Counted from the first letter of the stretch, positions 17,775 through 28,086 are shown. The stretch: DNA of 64,000 nt from Winogradskyella vincentii (GCF_020166345.1 NZ_JAIUJS010000002.1:538904-602903), one strand, 5' to 3'. A program made the numbers and translations. Notes: generated by a model from the sequence alone, not told the origin.

Positions 17775-20700
17775 ATGTCATCAAACAAGAAATACTGGAA
17801 AAGTGTTGAAGAGCTAAATGAAAACAGCTCTATTGTTGAGACGCTACAACAAAATGAATTTGTGGAAGAGATTCCAACGGATGAATTTTTAGGAGATAAA
17901 GAATCATTAGAATCTTCATCTACATCGCGTCGTGATTTCTTAAAATACGTTGGGTTTAGTACCGCAGCTGCATCTCTTGCTGCATGTGAGGGCCCTGTAA
18001 TTAAATCAATACCTTATGTAGTTCAGCCAACGGAAATTATTCCTGGTATTGCAAACTATTATGCTACATCAATAGCTAACGGTTATGATTTTGCAAGTAT
18101 TTTGGTAAGAACACGAGAAGGTCGCCCAATTAAAATTGAGAATAATACAGATGCTGCCACAAATGGAGTGGCAAATGCTAGAGTTAACGCATCAATTTTA
18201 GGACTTTACGACAGTTTGAGAGTTAAGGCACCAATGAAAGGTGATACCGAGATTTCTTGGAGTTCATTTATGTCTGAAACTTCTAAAAAATTAAGTAATC
18301 TTGCTGATGGCAAGGAGATTGTTTTGTTAACACAGACCTTAGCAAGCCCTTCTACCCATAAACTGGTAGGCGAGTTTACTGAGAAGTATGGTAATGTTCG
18401 TCATGTTGTTTATGATGCAGTTTCTGAGTCTGCAACTTTAGATGCCTATCAGGCTAAATATAGTTCAAGAGGAATGGCAAATTATGATTTCTCTAAAGCT
18501 AAGACCATTGTTTCTGTAGGAGCTGATTTCTTAGGAGACTGGCAAGGTGGAGGATTTGACTCTGGTTATGCCAAAGGACGTATTCCAGATCATGGGAAAA
18601 TGTCTCGTCATATTCAGTTTGAATCAAATATGTCACTTACAGGTGCTAACGCTGATAAAAGAGTACCATTAAAACCAAGTGAGCAAAGATTAGCTTTAGC
18701 TAAACTATATAGTTATGTAACTGGCAATTCAGCAGGTGGTGCAAATTTACCTGAAGCTATTGATAGTGCAGTTAAGGCTGCTGCCAAAGAATTAAGTGCA
18801 GCAGGTAGTAATGGTGTAGTTGTTTCTGGAATTCAGGATGTAAATGCACAAACAGTTGTATTAGAATTAAACGAATACTTAAGTAGTAAAGCGTTTGATC
18901 CAAAAACAACAATAAAGACAAGACAAGGTAACGATAAAGCAGTTATGCAGTTAGTAGCTGACATGAAGGCGGGTAAAGTAGGAGCAATTATTACTTACGG
19001 TGTTAATCCAATGTATACCTTACCAAATGCGGCTGATTTTGCTGAAGGCTTAGGTAAAACTGATGTTTCAATTGCATTTTCTATGAAGCAAGATGAAACA
19101 TCTAGCAATTGCCAATATATTGCTGCAACGCCTCATTTCTTAGAATCTTGGGGAGATGTAGAAATGAAATCTGGGCATTATTCAATGATGCAACCAACTA
19201 TTCGTCCTTTATTTGATACAAAGCAGTTTCAAGAAGTGTTATTAGCTTGGAATGGAAATGCATCTTCATATAGAGACTATATCAAAGAAGTTTGGACGGC
19301 TGATATTCTTGGAGGTGAGTCTTTTAATAAAGCTGTTCAAGATGGTTACTTTATTACTGAATCTTCAAGTGAGAATAGTTCTGAAACTGAGGTTGAAGAA
19401 ACTACTGAAGCACCAAGTACTAATGCAGCTGTGGCCTTAGCATCTTCTGCAAAAGGAGGGGCAATGGAACTTTCATTATATGCAAAAGTGGGTATGGGTG
19501 ACGGTCAGCAGGCAAATAACCCTTGGTTACAAGAATTCCCTGATCCGATCACAAGAACTACATGGGACAATTACTTAACGGTATCTAAATCTGATGCTGA
19601 CACCATGGGCTTTGTTAATGAGAATGTAGCTAATGGAGGCTTAAACGGAAGTTATGCAGATGTCACTGTAAATGGTGTTACGGTTTCTAACGTACCAGTA
19701 ATAATTCAACCTGGTCAGGCTAAAGGGTCTGTTGGACTATCATTTGGATTTGGTAGAAAAGAAGGATTGAAAGAAGAAATGCAAACTGGGGTTAATGCTT
19801 ATCCACTGTACCAGAATTTTAGTAATGTACAAGAGGTGAGTATTAGCAAAGCATCAGGAACGCATGAGTTTGCTTGTGTGCAATTGCATAATACTTTAAT
19901 GGGTCGAGGGGACATCATTAGAGAAACAACTTTAGAAATATTTAATACTAAGGATAAAAATGTATGGAATAAGGTTCCTGAGGTATCCTTAAATCATATA
20001 GAAACTCCTGTAACTTCGCCAGAGGTAGATTTATGGGATGAGTTCGATCGTTCTATCGGTCATCATTTTAACCTTTCCATAGACTTAAATGCGTGTACTG
20101 GATGTGGAGCTTGTGTAATTGCTTGTCATGCTGAAAATAACGTGCCTGTTGTTGGTAAGTCTGAAATGAGACGAAGCAGAGATATGCACTGGTTGAGAAT
20201 TGATAGATATTATTCGTCTGAAGAATCTTTTGATGGTGATAATGATAAGAAAGAAAATGCTGAGGGCTGGTTTACCGGTGTGAAAACTGCATTAAGGGAA
20301 ATGGAAAACCCATCAGAAAACCCTCAAGTTGCATTTCAGCCAGTAATGTGTCAGCACTGTAATCATGCGCCTTGTGAAACAGTTTGTCCAGTTGCGGCAA
20401 CTGTACACGGCCGTCAAGGTCAAAACCAAATGGCTTATAACAGATGTGTTGGTACCCGTTATTGTGCTAACAATTGTCCATACAAAGTTCGTCGATTCAA
20501 CTGGTTCTTATATAATAAGAATGATGAATTTGATTATTACATGAATGATGATTTAGGTCGTATGGTATTAAATCCTGATGTAACAGTTCGTTCAAGAGGT
20601 GTTATGGAGAAGTGTTCTTTCTGTATCCAAAAGACACAGAAGACCATTTTAGATGCTAAGCGTGATGGACGTGAGATTAAGGACGGAGAATTCCAAACAG

Positions 20701-20873
20701 CATGTTCTGCAGCTTGTGGAAATGGTGCTATGGTATTCGGTGATTTAAACGATAAAGACAGTAAAATAGCTGCCTTAAAAGAAGATAATAGAGCTTATCA
20801 CTTACTTGAACATGTTGGAACAAAACCAAATGTGGTTTACCAAACTAAAGTAAGAAATACGGCTAAAGCATAA
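17775..20873 (+). CDS. actB: Alternative Complex III subunit B, iron-sulfur/molybdopterin-oxidoreductase-like
   Basis: 1032 residues. A Tat motif (SRRDFLKYVGFS) is followed by SLAAC, so the protein is probably exported folded and lipid-anchored. The middle is a molybdopterin-oxidoreductase-like domain which, in this family, carries no Mo cofactor. The C-terminal third is a four-cluster ferredoxin domain with CTGCGACVIACH, CQHCNHAPCETVCP, CVGTRYCANNCPYKVRRFNW and CSFCIQKTQ, plus an ACSAACGNGA segment. Electrons would run from the ActC quinol site through these clusters to the hemes. actC starts 28 bases downstream. Confidence 0.93.
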   Translation: MSSNKKYWKSVEELNENSSIVETLQQNEFVEEIPTDEFLGDKESLESSSTSRRDFLKYVGFSTAAASLAACEGPVIKSIPYVVQPTEIIPGIANYYATSIANGYDFASILVRTREGRPIKIENNTDAATNGVANARVNASILGLYDSLRVKAPMKGDTEISWSSFMSETSKKLSNLADGKEIVLLTQTLASPSTHKLVGEFTEKYGNVRHVVYDAVSESATLDAYQAKYSSRGMANYDFSKAKTIVSVGADFLGDWQGGGFDSGYAKGRIPDHGKMSRHIQFESNMSLTGANADKRVPLKPSEQRLALAKLYSYVTGNSAGGANLPEAIDSAVKAAAKELSAAGSNGVVVSGIQDVNAQTVVLELNEYLSSKAFDPKTTIKTRQGNDKAVMQLVADMKAGKVGAIITYGVNPMYTLPNAADFAEGLGKTDVSIAFSMKQDETSSNCQYIAATPHFLESWGDVEMKSGHYSMMQPTIRPLFDTKQFQEVLLAWNGNASSYRDYIKEVWTADILGGESFNKAVQDGYFITESSSENSSETEVEETTEAPSTNAAVALASSAKGGAMELSLYAKVGMGDGQQANNPWLQEFPDPITRTTWDNYLTVSKSDADTMGFVNENVANGGLNGSYADVTVNGVTVSNVPVIIQPGQAKGSVGLSFGFGRKEGLKEEMQTGVNAYPLYQNFSNVQEVSISKASGTHEFACVQLHNTLMGRGDIIRETTLEIFNTKDKNVWNKVPEVSLNHIETPVTSPEVDLWDEFDRSIGHHFNLSIDLNACTGCGACVIACHAENNVPVVGKSEMRRSRDMHWLRIDRYYSSEESFDGDNDKKENAEGWFTGVKTALREMENPSENPQVAFQPVMCQHCNHAPCETVCPVAATVHGRQGQNQMAYNRCVGTRYCANNCPYKVRRFNWFLYNKNDEFDYYMNDDLGRMVLNPDVTVRSRGVMEKCSFCIQKTQKTILDAKRDGREIKDGEFQTACSAACGNGAMVFGDLNDKDSKIAALKEDNRAYHLLEHVGTKPNVVYQTKVRNTAKA

Positions 20874-20901
20874 ATTAAATTAAAGAATCAATTATATAAT
20901 T

Positions 20902-22647
20902 ATGGCGTCTCATTACGAAGCACCTATTAGAAGACCTTTAGTAACTGGAGAAAAATCTTATCACGATGTTACTGTTGATGTGGCTCGTCCAGTCGAAGGC
21001 AAAGCCAATAAAGCATGGTGGATTGTTTTCAGCATTTCCTTGGCAGCGTTTCTTTGGGGAATAGGTTGTATTATTTATACTATCTCCACAGGTATTGGAG
21101 TTTGGGGTCTTAATAAGACTGTTAACTGGGCATGGGATATCACTAACTTCGTTTGGTGGGTAGGTATTGGTCACGCAGGGACACTTATTTCTGCAGTACT
21201 ATTATTATTCCGTCAAAAATGGAGAATGGCAATTAACCGTTCTGCTGAAGCAATGACAATCTTTTCGGTAATCCAGGCGGGTTTATTCCCAATTATACAT
21301 ATGGGTCGTCCTTGGTTAGCGTATTGGGTATTACCTATACCAAACCAATTTGGTTCTTTATGGGTAAACTTTAACTCTCCATTATTATGGGATGTATTTG
21401 CAATTTCTACGTATTTATCCGTTTCCTTGGTATTCTGGTGGACAGGATTGTTGCCTGATTTTGCAATGATTAGAGATAGAGCGGTAAGACCGTTCCAAAA
21501 GAAAATATATTCGTTACTTAGTTTCGGTTGGTCAGGTAGAGCGAAGGACTGGCAGCGTTTTGAAGAAGTATCATTAGTGCTAGCAGGTTTAGCTACACCA
21601 TTAGTACTTTCGGTTCACACAATTGTATCATTTGATTTCGCGACATCTGTAATTCCAGGTTGGCATACAACAATATTCCCTCCTTACTTTGTTGCGGGTG
21701 CGATTTTCTCTGGTTTTGCAATGGTAAATACCCTGCTTATTATAATGAGAAAGGTTTGTAACCTTGAGGATTATATAACGGTTCAGCATATCGAATTAAT
21801 GAACATTGTAATTATGATTACAGGTTCTATTGTTGGTGTGGCATACATTACTGAGTTATTTATAGCTTGGTACTCTGGTGTAGAGTATGAGCAGTATGCT
21901 TTCCTTAATAGAGCAACAGGACCTTACTGGTGGTCATATTTATTAATGATGTCATGTAACGTTCTCTCACCACAATTTATGTGGTTTAAAAAATTAAGAA
22001 CAAGTATAATGTTCTCATTCTTTATTTCAATTGTTGTTAACGTTGGAATGTGGTTTGAGCGTTTTGTAATTATCGTTACTTCATTACATAGAGATTACTT
22101 ACCATCTTCATGGTCCATGTTCTCTCCTACATTTGTTGATATTGGAATTTTCATTGGTACTATAGGATTCTTCTTTGTATTATTCCTGTTGTACTCGCGT
22201 ACATTCCCTGTAATTGCACAAGCAGAGGTGAAGACTATTTTGAAATCTTCTGGTGAACGATATAAGCGTATAAGAGAAGGCGGTGAAAATTTAGTTGGTA
22301 CTGGTGCAGACGAAAGAACATCAGGTGGTGTAGTTTCAATTGCCTCAAATGCAACTGAAACAAAAACTGAAGATGCTGGAGACAATACAGATAAGGTTAA
22401 TAATCTGCTTGGTACTATAGGATCTTTTGATGCATCAACACAAACAGCTGATGATTTAAAGAAAATAAGTGGTGTTGGTCCTAAAATGGAACAAGTGCTT
22501 AATAGTATTGGTATTTATACATTCTTACAAGTAAGTAAGATGACAAAAACAGAATATGACTTGTTAGATTCAATCACTGGTTCTTTCCCAGGAAGAGCTG
22601 AACGCGATGATTGGGCAGGACAAGCAAAAAATTTATTAAATAACTAA
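20902..22647 (+). CDS. actC: Alternative Complex III subunit C, NrfD/PsrC-like quinol-binding membrane protein with C-terminal helix-hairpin-helix domain
   Basis: 581 residues. Residues about 35-450 form the multi-pass NrfD-type core, with family stretches such as FVWWVGIGHAGTLISAV and IHMGRPWLAYW. This subunit carries a menaquinol site in the known structures. After a soluble linker, the last 65 residues add a helix-hairpin-helix-like domain (DDLKKISGVGPKMEQVLNSI, ending with a DDWAGQAKNL helix). The same domain is seen fused to other proteins in Bacteroidota and is usually linked to nucleic-acid or protein binding. Its job here is unknown. actD follows after 8 bases. Confidence 0.92.
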   Translation: MASHYEAPIRRPLVTGEKSYHDVTVDVARPVEGKANKAWWIVFSISLAAFLWGIGCIIYTISTGIGVWGLNKTVNWAWDITNFVWWVGIGHAGTLISAVLLLFRQKWRMAINRSAEAMTIFSVIQAGLFPIIHMGRPWLAYWVLPIPNQFGSLWVNFNSPLLWDVFAISTYLSVSLVFWWTGLLPDFAMIRDRAVRPFQKKIYSLLSFGWSGRAKDWQRFEEVSLVLAGLATPLVLSVHTIVSFDFATSVIPGWHTTIFPPYFVAGAIFSGFAMVNTLLIIMRKVCNLEDYITVQHIELMNIVIMITGSIVGVAYITELFIAWYSGVEYEQYAFLNRATGPYWWSYLLMMSCNVLSPQFMWFKKLRTSIMFSFFISIVVNVGMWFERFVIIVTSLHRDYLPSSWSMFSPTFVDIGIFIGTIGFFFVLFLLYSRTFPVIAQAEVKTILKSSGERYKRIREGGENLVGTGADERTSGGVVSIASNATETKTEDAGDNTDKVNNLLGTIGSFDASTQTADDLKKISGVGPKMEQVLNSIGIYTFLQVSKMTKTEYDLLDSITGSFPGRAERDDWAGQAKNLLNN

Positions 22648-22655
22648 TATAGTCT

Positions 22656-23195
22656 ATGGAAGCTTCAAAAGTAATTCATGCTATTTATACAGATGATGAT
22701 GTATTAATGTCTGCCGTAAAAAAGGTTAAGGCAGAGAAACATCACATTGAAGAAATATATACACCTTTTCCTGTCCATGGACTAGATAAGGCAATGGGAT
22801 TAGCACCTACAAGAATTGCAATAACCTCATTTATGTATGGTTGTGTTGGTTTGACGGTTGCAATTGTAATGATGAATTTTATAATGATTAAAGATTGGCC
22901 ACAAGATATTGGTGGAAAGCCAAGCTTCAGTTATTTAGAGAATATGCCAGCTTTTGTTCCAATTATGTTTGAGCTTACTGTATTCTTTGCAGCCCACTTA
23001 ATGGTAATAACATTTTATTTAAGAAGTAGAATGTGGCCATTTAAGAAAGCTGAAAATCCAGATCCAAGAACTACAGATGATCATTTTTTAATGGAGGTCG
23101 CAGTACATGGTAATGAAAGTGAATTAACATCATTATTAAAAAATACTGGAGCTGTAGAAATTAATATCGTTGATAAAGAAGAAGATGCACATTAA
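22656..23195 (+). CDS. actD: Alternative Complex III subunit D (DUF3341)
   Basis: 179 residues. The start HAIYTDDDVLMSAVKKVKAE and the IEEIYTPFPVHGLDKAMGL motif are typical of DUF3341/ActD. Two transmembrane helices follow (about 50-75 and 100-122). The protein packs beside ActC in the complex and has no cofactor motif. Its stop is one base before the preferred actE start, so translation is probably coupled. Confidence 0.9.
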   Translation: MEASKVIHAIYTDDDVLMSAVKKVKAEKHHIEEIYTPFPVHGLDKAMGLAPTRIAITSFMYGCVGLTVAIVMMNFIMIKDWPQDIGGKPSFSYLENMPAFVPIMFELTVFFAAHLMVITFYLRSRMWPFKKAENPDPRTTDDHFLMEVAVHGNESELTSLLKNTGAVEINIVDKEEDAH

Positions 23196-23196
23196 T

Positions 23197-23757
23197 ATGA
23201 AGATAGCCACAAAATATATCGTAGTTGCAATTTTGTTGGTTGGATTTACATCTTGCCAAAAAAATTCTAGGCCTAATTATCAATACATGCCAAACATGTA
23301 TGAACCAATTGGCTATGAAGCATATCAGGAGTCTGACGCATTTGCTAATGGAGTTGAAGCTCAATTACCTGCTGAAGGATCAATTCCAAGAGGAAATTTC
23401 ATGCCTTATGAAATTGAAGATACTAATGAGGGATATGAATTGGCTAAAGCTAGTTTAACAAACCCATTAGATTCTACCCAAGTAGATTTTGTAAGAGGTA
23501 AAGAGTTATATGATGTGTATTGTGGTATTTGTCACGGCAACAAAGGAAATGGACAAGGTAAATTAGTTCAACGTGAAAAAATATTAGGTGTACCTAGTTA
23601 CGATGATGCCGGAAGAGCAATCACAACAGGCAGTATTTACCATGTTATTTATTATGGTAAAAATACAATGGGATCTTATGCCAATCAATTGAATGAAGAA
23701 GAGAGATGGCAAGTGACAGCATATGTTGAGAAACTTAAGGCAGAATTAGAAAAATAA
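23197..23757 (+). CDS. actE: Alternative Complex III subunit E, monoheme cytochrome c lipoprotein
   Basis: 186 residues from the ATG at 23197. An in-frame TTG (23170) and ATG (23185) lie upstream but inside actD; the 23197 start gives a clean lipoprotein signal, KIATKYIVVAILLVGFTSC. The mature part has one class-I cytochrome c domain with CGICHG and a distal methionine candidate in NTMGSYA. It is expected to accept electrons from ActA and hand them toward the oxidase. It sits between actD and actF (22-base gap). Confidence 0.9.
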   Translation: MKIATKYIVVAILLVGFTSCQKNSRPNYQYMPNMYEPIGYEAYQESDAFANGVEAQLPAEGSIPRGNFMPYEIEDTNEGYELAKASLTNPLDSTQVDFVRGKELYDVYCGICHGNKGNGQGKLVQREKILGVPSYDDAGRAITTGSIYHVIYYGKNTMGSYANQLNEEERWQVTAYVEKLKAELEK

Positions 23758-23779
23758 GATTTAGATAAAGATTATATAA

Positions 23780-25153
23780 ATGGAATATAAAATTTCAAAT
23801 CGATTAAAAATGAGTGCTATCGTCTTAATAGTTTTAGGACTATTAGGCGTTGGTTATGGCTTCATGGATTCTCACAAGGTCAATGAAGACAATATCTCCG
23901 AGTATCTTGCTAATGAAGCTCATCATGGAGATCATGGCACTGCCGATGCTCATGTAGAAGATGCACATTCTGATAGTCATGCTGAATCAACTTCACATGC
24001 AACTGAAGGTCATGAAGACGAAGCTCATGATGGTGGACACGAAATGAGTCACGAGGAACATGTGTTACATCAAATCCACAACCGACCTTGGGCAGCACTT
24101 TATGTTGCAGCGTTCTTTTTCTTTATGATTGCATTAGGTGTACTTGCATTTTATGCTATACAATATGCCGCGCAAGCAGGCTGGTCACCAGTACTATTTA
24201 GAGTTATGGAAGGAATAACCGCCTATGTTTTACCTGGTGCTGTAATCGTTTTATTAATTGCGGTAGCCTCTGGTACAATTGGACACTATAACTTATTTGT
24301 ATGGATGGACCCTGATGTTGTAGAACATGATAAATTGATACAAGGTAAGTCTAGTTATCTGAATTTAACATCGTTTATAATTAGAGGAGTAATTTTTATT
24401 TCGGGTTATGCTTTATATAGACATTTCTCTAGAAAGTTCTCGTTAGCTCAGGACAAAGCAGATGACAATAAGAATTTTAAAAGGAATTTCAGAATCTCAG
24501 CTGCATTTTTAGTATTCTATATTTATACGGAATCGATGATGTCATGGGACTGGATTATGAGTGTAGATCCGCACTGGTTTAGTACTTTATTTGGCTGGTA
24601 TGTATTTGCAAGTATGTTTGTGAGTGGAATAACAGTCATCGCCATGATTTCGATTTACCTAAAATCTAAAGGTTTATTAGAATTTGTAAATGATAGTCAC
24701 ATTCATGATTTAGCTAAGTTTATGTTTGGTATTAGTATATTCTGGACCTATTTATGGTTCTCTCAGTTTATGCTTATTTGGTACTCAAATATTCCAGAGG
24801 AGGTAACATATTTTGTAACTCGTATTGAGGATTATAAACTACCATTCTTTGGAATGTTAGCTATGAATTTTATTTTCCCATTATTATTGCTAATGAATAG
24901 TGATTATAAACGTATCAACTGGTTTGTTATAATGGCTGGTATTGTAATACTATGTGGTCATTACATTGATGTATTCAATATGATTATGCCTGCAACAGTT
25001 GGTGACAGATGGTTTATAGGAATTCCTGAAATAGGATCAATATTATTATTTGGCGGTTTATTCTTGTTGATTGTTTTTACAGCATTAGGAAAAGCACCGC
25101 TATTAGCAAAAGGAAATCCATTTATTAAGGAAAGTGAACATTTCCATTATTAA
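23780..25153 (+). CDS. actF: Alternative Complex III subunit F, quinol-oxidoreductase membrane subunit
   Basis: 457 residues with about ten transmembrane helices. ActF is a partial paralogue of ActC; SVDPHWFSTLFGWYVFAS is its hallmark. Between helix 1 and helix 2 is a hydrophilic loop with 14 histidines in residues 48-100, mixed with Asp and Glu, suggesting metal binding. It is the last ActABCDEF gene; coxB starts 25 bases later, which ties the complex to its oxidase. Confidence 0.9.
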   Translation: MEYKISNRLKMSAIVLIVLGLLGVGYGFMDSHKVNEDNISEYLANEAHHGDHGTADAHVEDAHSDSHAESTSHATEGHEDEAHDGGHEMSHEEHVLHQIHNRPWAALYVAAFFFFMIALGVLAFYAIQYAAQAGWSPVLFRVMEGITAYVLPGAVIVLLIAVASGTIGHYNLFVWMDPDVVEHDKLIQGKSSYLNLTSFIIRGVIFISGYALYRHFSRKFSLAQDKADDNKNFKRNFRISAAFLVFYIYTESMMSWDWIMSVDPHWFSTLFGWYVFASMFVSGITVIAMISIYLKSKGLLEFVNDSHIHDLAKFMFGISIFWTYLWFSQFMLIWYSNIPEEVTYFVTRIEDYKLPFFGMLAMNFIFPLLLLMNSDYKRINWFVIMAGIVILCGHYIDVFNMIMPATVGDRWFIGIPEIGSILLFGGLFLLIVFTALGKAPLLAKGNPFIKESEHFHY

Positions 25154-25178
25154 TTATTAAAAAAGAACAGAAAAGATA

Positions 25179-26240
25179 ATGACTGCTTTATTAACGATAT
25201 TAATTGTACTCTTTGTAGCCGTTGCTTTATGGCAAATGGTAAAGATTTTCGATTTGGCTCAGATAGGAGATTCGAATACGCAAATAGCAGATGATAAAGA
25301 CAATAGAATTAACGGCTATTTGATGATAGGCTTCTTAATTTTTATCTACGCTATTACGATTTTAAGTTTTATGTATCTTGGAGATTTACCTTTAATCTCT
25401 AATTCTGCAGCTGAACATGGACCAGGTATTGATAATCTTATGATTATCTCAATGGTTGTTATTTTCATAGTTCAGATTGTAACGCAATTTTTGTTGCACT
25501 ATTTTGCCTATAAGTACAAAGGGGAAAAAGGTAAGAAAGCATTATTCTATGCTGATAATAATACATTAGAAGCTGTATGGACAGGTATTCCTGTTATTGT
25601 TTTAGCTGGGTTAATAATCTATGGTTTATTCACTTGGAATGATATAATGACAATAGACGAGGATAAAGATCCAATGGTTGTAGAATTGTATGCCCAGCAA
25701 TTTAACTGGAAAGCTCGCTATGGAGGAGAAGATAATGTGTTAGGTAAGGCTAATGTAAGATTAATCGATCTTGATAACGCAAATATTTTAGGGGTTGATG
25801 AATCTGATCCTAATGCTCAAGATGATGTTATTGTAACAGAACTACATTTACCTGTTGGTAAGCCAGTATTGTTTAAAATGCGTTCACAAGATGTATTGCA
25901 TTCTGCTTACATGCCACACTTTAGAGCTCAAATGAATTGTGTTCCTGGCATGGTAACTCAGTTTGCATTTACACCAACTGTTACAACTGCTGAGATGCGT
26001 CAGAATCCAGACATTCAGGATAAAGTAAAAAATATTAATGAATTAAGAATTGAAAGACAGGCTGAGATTGAAGAGGCAGGTCAAGATTTGCTTTACGAAT
26101 TTGATTACCTTTTATTATGTAATAAGATTTGTGGTAAATCACATTATAACATGCAAATGAAAATTGTTGTGGAAACACAAGAAGAATTTGATGCTTGGAT
26201 TAAAGAGCAAAAGACATTTGAGAATTCATTATTAAATTAA
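25179..26240 (+). CDS. coxB: cytochrome c oxidase subunit II
   Basis: 353 residues. N-terminal helices (1-20, 48-70 and about 85-110, then 135-150) precede the cupredoxin domain. The CuA ligands are visible: His in DVLHSAYMPHFRAQMNCVPGM, then LLCNKICGKSHYNMQMK, which supplies both cysteines, the bridging glutamate position (I, backbone ligand), His and Met. No heme motif is fused to it, so it is an aa3-type subunit II fed by a separate cytochrome c. It is translated with coxA (27-base gap). Confidence 0.93.
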   Translation: MTALLTILIVLFVAVALWQMVKIFDLAQIGDSNTQIADDKDNRINGYLMIGFLIFIYAITILSFMYLGDLPLISNSAAEHGPGIDNLMIISMVVIFIVQIVTQFLLHYFAYKYKGEKGKKALFYADNNTLEAVWTGIPVIVLAGLIIYGLFTWNDIMTIDEDKDPMVVELYAQQFNWKARYGGEDNVLGKANVRLIDLDNANILGVDESDPNAQDDVIVTELHLPVGKPVLFKMRSQDVLHSAYMPHFRAQMNCVPGMVTQFAFTPTVTTAEMRQNPDIQDKVKNINELRIERQAEIEEAGQDLLYEFDYLLLCNKICGKSHYNMQMKIVVETQEEFDAWIKEQKTFENSLLN

Positions 26241-26267
26241 AAAAATAAAGAAAAAGAATAAAAGATT

Positions 26268-28064
26268 ATGTCAGCAACAGGAGATACACACGTACACGAC
26301 GACCACGACGTACATCATCACAAAGAAACTTTTGTGACTAAATATATTTTTAGTCAAGACCATAAAATGATTGCTAAACAGTATTTATTAACTGGTGTAA
26401 TCATTATGGGTATTATAGGTATCCTAATGTCATTAATGATCCGTATGCAGATCGCATGGCCAGAACAACCTAACGTAATTTTTGAATCATTACTAGGTAA
26501 ATGGGCTCCAGGTGGTGTTATGGATGCAGATATATATTTGGCATTAGTAACAATTCACGGTACAATAATGGTATTCTTTGTATTGACTGCTGGATTGAGT
26601 GGTACGTTTAGTAACCTTTTAATTCCATTACAGATTGGAGCGAGGGATATGGCATCTGGATTTCTGAATATGATCTCATATTGGTTATTCTTTGTGTCTT
26701 GTGTAATAATGATTCTGTCCTTTTTTGTTGAGGCTGGTCCTGCAGCTGCGGGATGGACAATTTATCCTCCTTTATCTGCATTACCATTGGCTCAAGGTGG
26801 ATCTGGTATGGGTATGACATTATGGTTAGTCTCAATGGCTATATTTATTGCGTCATCTTTACTAGGATCATTAAACTATATTGTTACAGTAATTAATTTG
26901 CGTACTAAGGGAATGTCCATGACAAGATTACCATTAACAATCTGGGCATTTTTTGTAACTGCAGTTATTGGTGTAATCTCGTTCCCAGTATTATTGTCAG
27001 CGGCGTTATTATTAATAATGGATAGAAGCTTTGGTACATCGTTTTTCTTATCTGATATTTTTATACAAGGTGAAGTATTACATTATCAAGGTGGATCGCC
27101 AGTATTATTTGAACACTTATTTTGGTTCTTAGGTCACCCTGAGGTATATATTGTATTATTACCAGCCTTGGGTATAACCTCGGAAATCATAGCCACTAAT
27201 TCTCGTAAACCCATATTTGGATATCGTGCTATGGTAGCTTCAATCTTAGCAATTGCATTTTTATCAACAATTGTTTGGGGTCACCATATGTTTATTTCTG
27301 GTATGAATCCTTTCTTAGGCTCGGTATTTACATTTACTACCTTACTTATTGCGATTCCATCTGCTGTAAAGGCCTTTAATTATATAACGACACTCTGGAA
27401 GGGTAATCTACAAATGAATCCTGCAATGCTATTTTCAATAGGACTAGTATCTACTTTTATCACTGGAGGTCTTACAGGAATTATTTTAGGAGATAGTGCT
27501 TTAGATATTAATGTACATGACACTTATTTTGTTGTAGCTCACTTCCATTTAGTAATGGGTATTTCAGCATTATATGGTGTGTTTGCTGGTGTCTATCATT
27601 GGTTCCCAAGAATGTTTGGACGAATGATGAATAAAAACTTAGGATATTTACATTTCTGGGTTACTGCTGTCTGTGCATATGGTGTATTTTTCCCAATGCA
27701 TTTTATTGGTATGGCTGGTTTACCAAGACGTTATTATACCAATTCAAATTTCCCACTATTTGATGATACTACAAATGCACAGCTCGTTATAACAATGTTC
27801 GCCTTAGTTGGAGGTGCTGTACAAATAGTATTCTTATACAACTTCATCAGTAGTATTTTCTATGGCAAGAAAGCTGAACAGAATCCATGGAAATCTAATA
27901 CGTTAGAATGGACTGCTCCAGTTAAGCATATGCATGGTAACTGGCCAGGAGAAATACCTCATGTATACCGTTGGTCTTACGATTATAGTAAACCAGGACA
28001 TGATGATGATTTTGTGCCACAGAATGTGCCAATGAAAGAAGGTGAAGAAGAACTTCATCATTAG
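26268..28064 (+). CDS. coxA: cytochrome c oxidase subunit I
   Basis: 598 residues with twelve or more helices. Heme-copper ligands are visible: the low-spin heme His in VTIHGTIMVF, CuB ligands in FLGHPEVYIVLLP (with the cross-linked His-Tyr) and in WGHHMFISGM, and the high-spin heme His in DTYFVVAHFHLVMG. The HPEVY form marks an A-type oxidase. The first 20 residues hold six histidines (8, 10, 13, 16-18), a possible metal-collecting tail. It is the last gene of the operon and is followed by a strong terminator at 28087-28116. Confidence 0.95.
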   Translation: MSATGDTHVHDDHDVHHHKETFVTKYIFSQDHKMIAKQYLLTGVIIMGIIGILMSLMIRMQIAWPEQPNVIFESLLGKWAPGGVMDADIYLALVTIHGTIMVFFVLTAGLSGTFSNLLIPLQIGARDMASGFLNMISYWLFFVSCVIMILSFFVEAGPAAAGWTIYPPLSALPLAQGGSGMGMTLWLVSMAIFIASSLLGSLNYIVTVINLRTKGMSMTRLPLTIWAFFVTAVIGVISFPVLLSAALLLIMDRSFGTSFFLSDIFIQGEVLHYQGGSPVLFEHLFWFLGHPEVYIVLLPALGITSEIIATNSRKPIFGYRAMVASILAIAFLSTIVWGHHMFISGMNPFLGSVFTFTTLLIAIPSAVKAFNYITTLWKGNLQMNPAMLFSIGLVSTFITGGLTGIILGDSALDINVHDTYFVVAHFHLVMGISALYGVFAGVYHWFPRMFGRMMNKNLGYLHFWVTAVCAYGVFFPMHFIGMAGLPRRYYTNSNFPLFDDTTNAQLVITMFALVGGAVQIVFLYNFISSIFYGKKAEQNPWKSNTLEWTAPVKHMHGNWPGEIPHVYRWSYDYSKPGHDDDFVPQNVPMKEGEEELHH

Positions 28065-28086
28065 CGTAATTCTCATTATAATATTG

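Noticed and set aside
23170..23196. Upstream TTG/ATG starts for actE
   Set aside because: They add charged residues before the lipoprotein signal and lie inside actD; the ATG at 23197 gives a normal signal.
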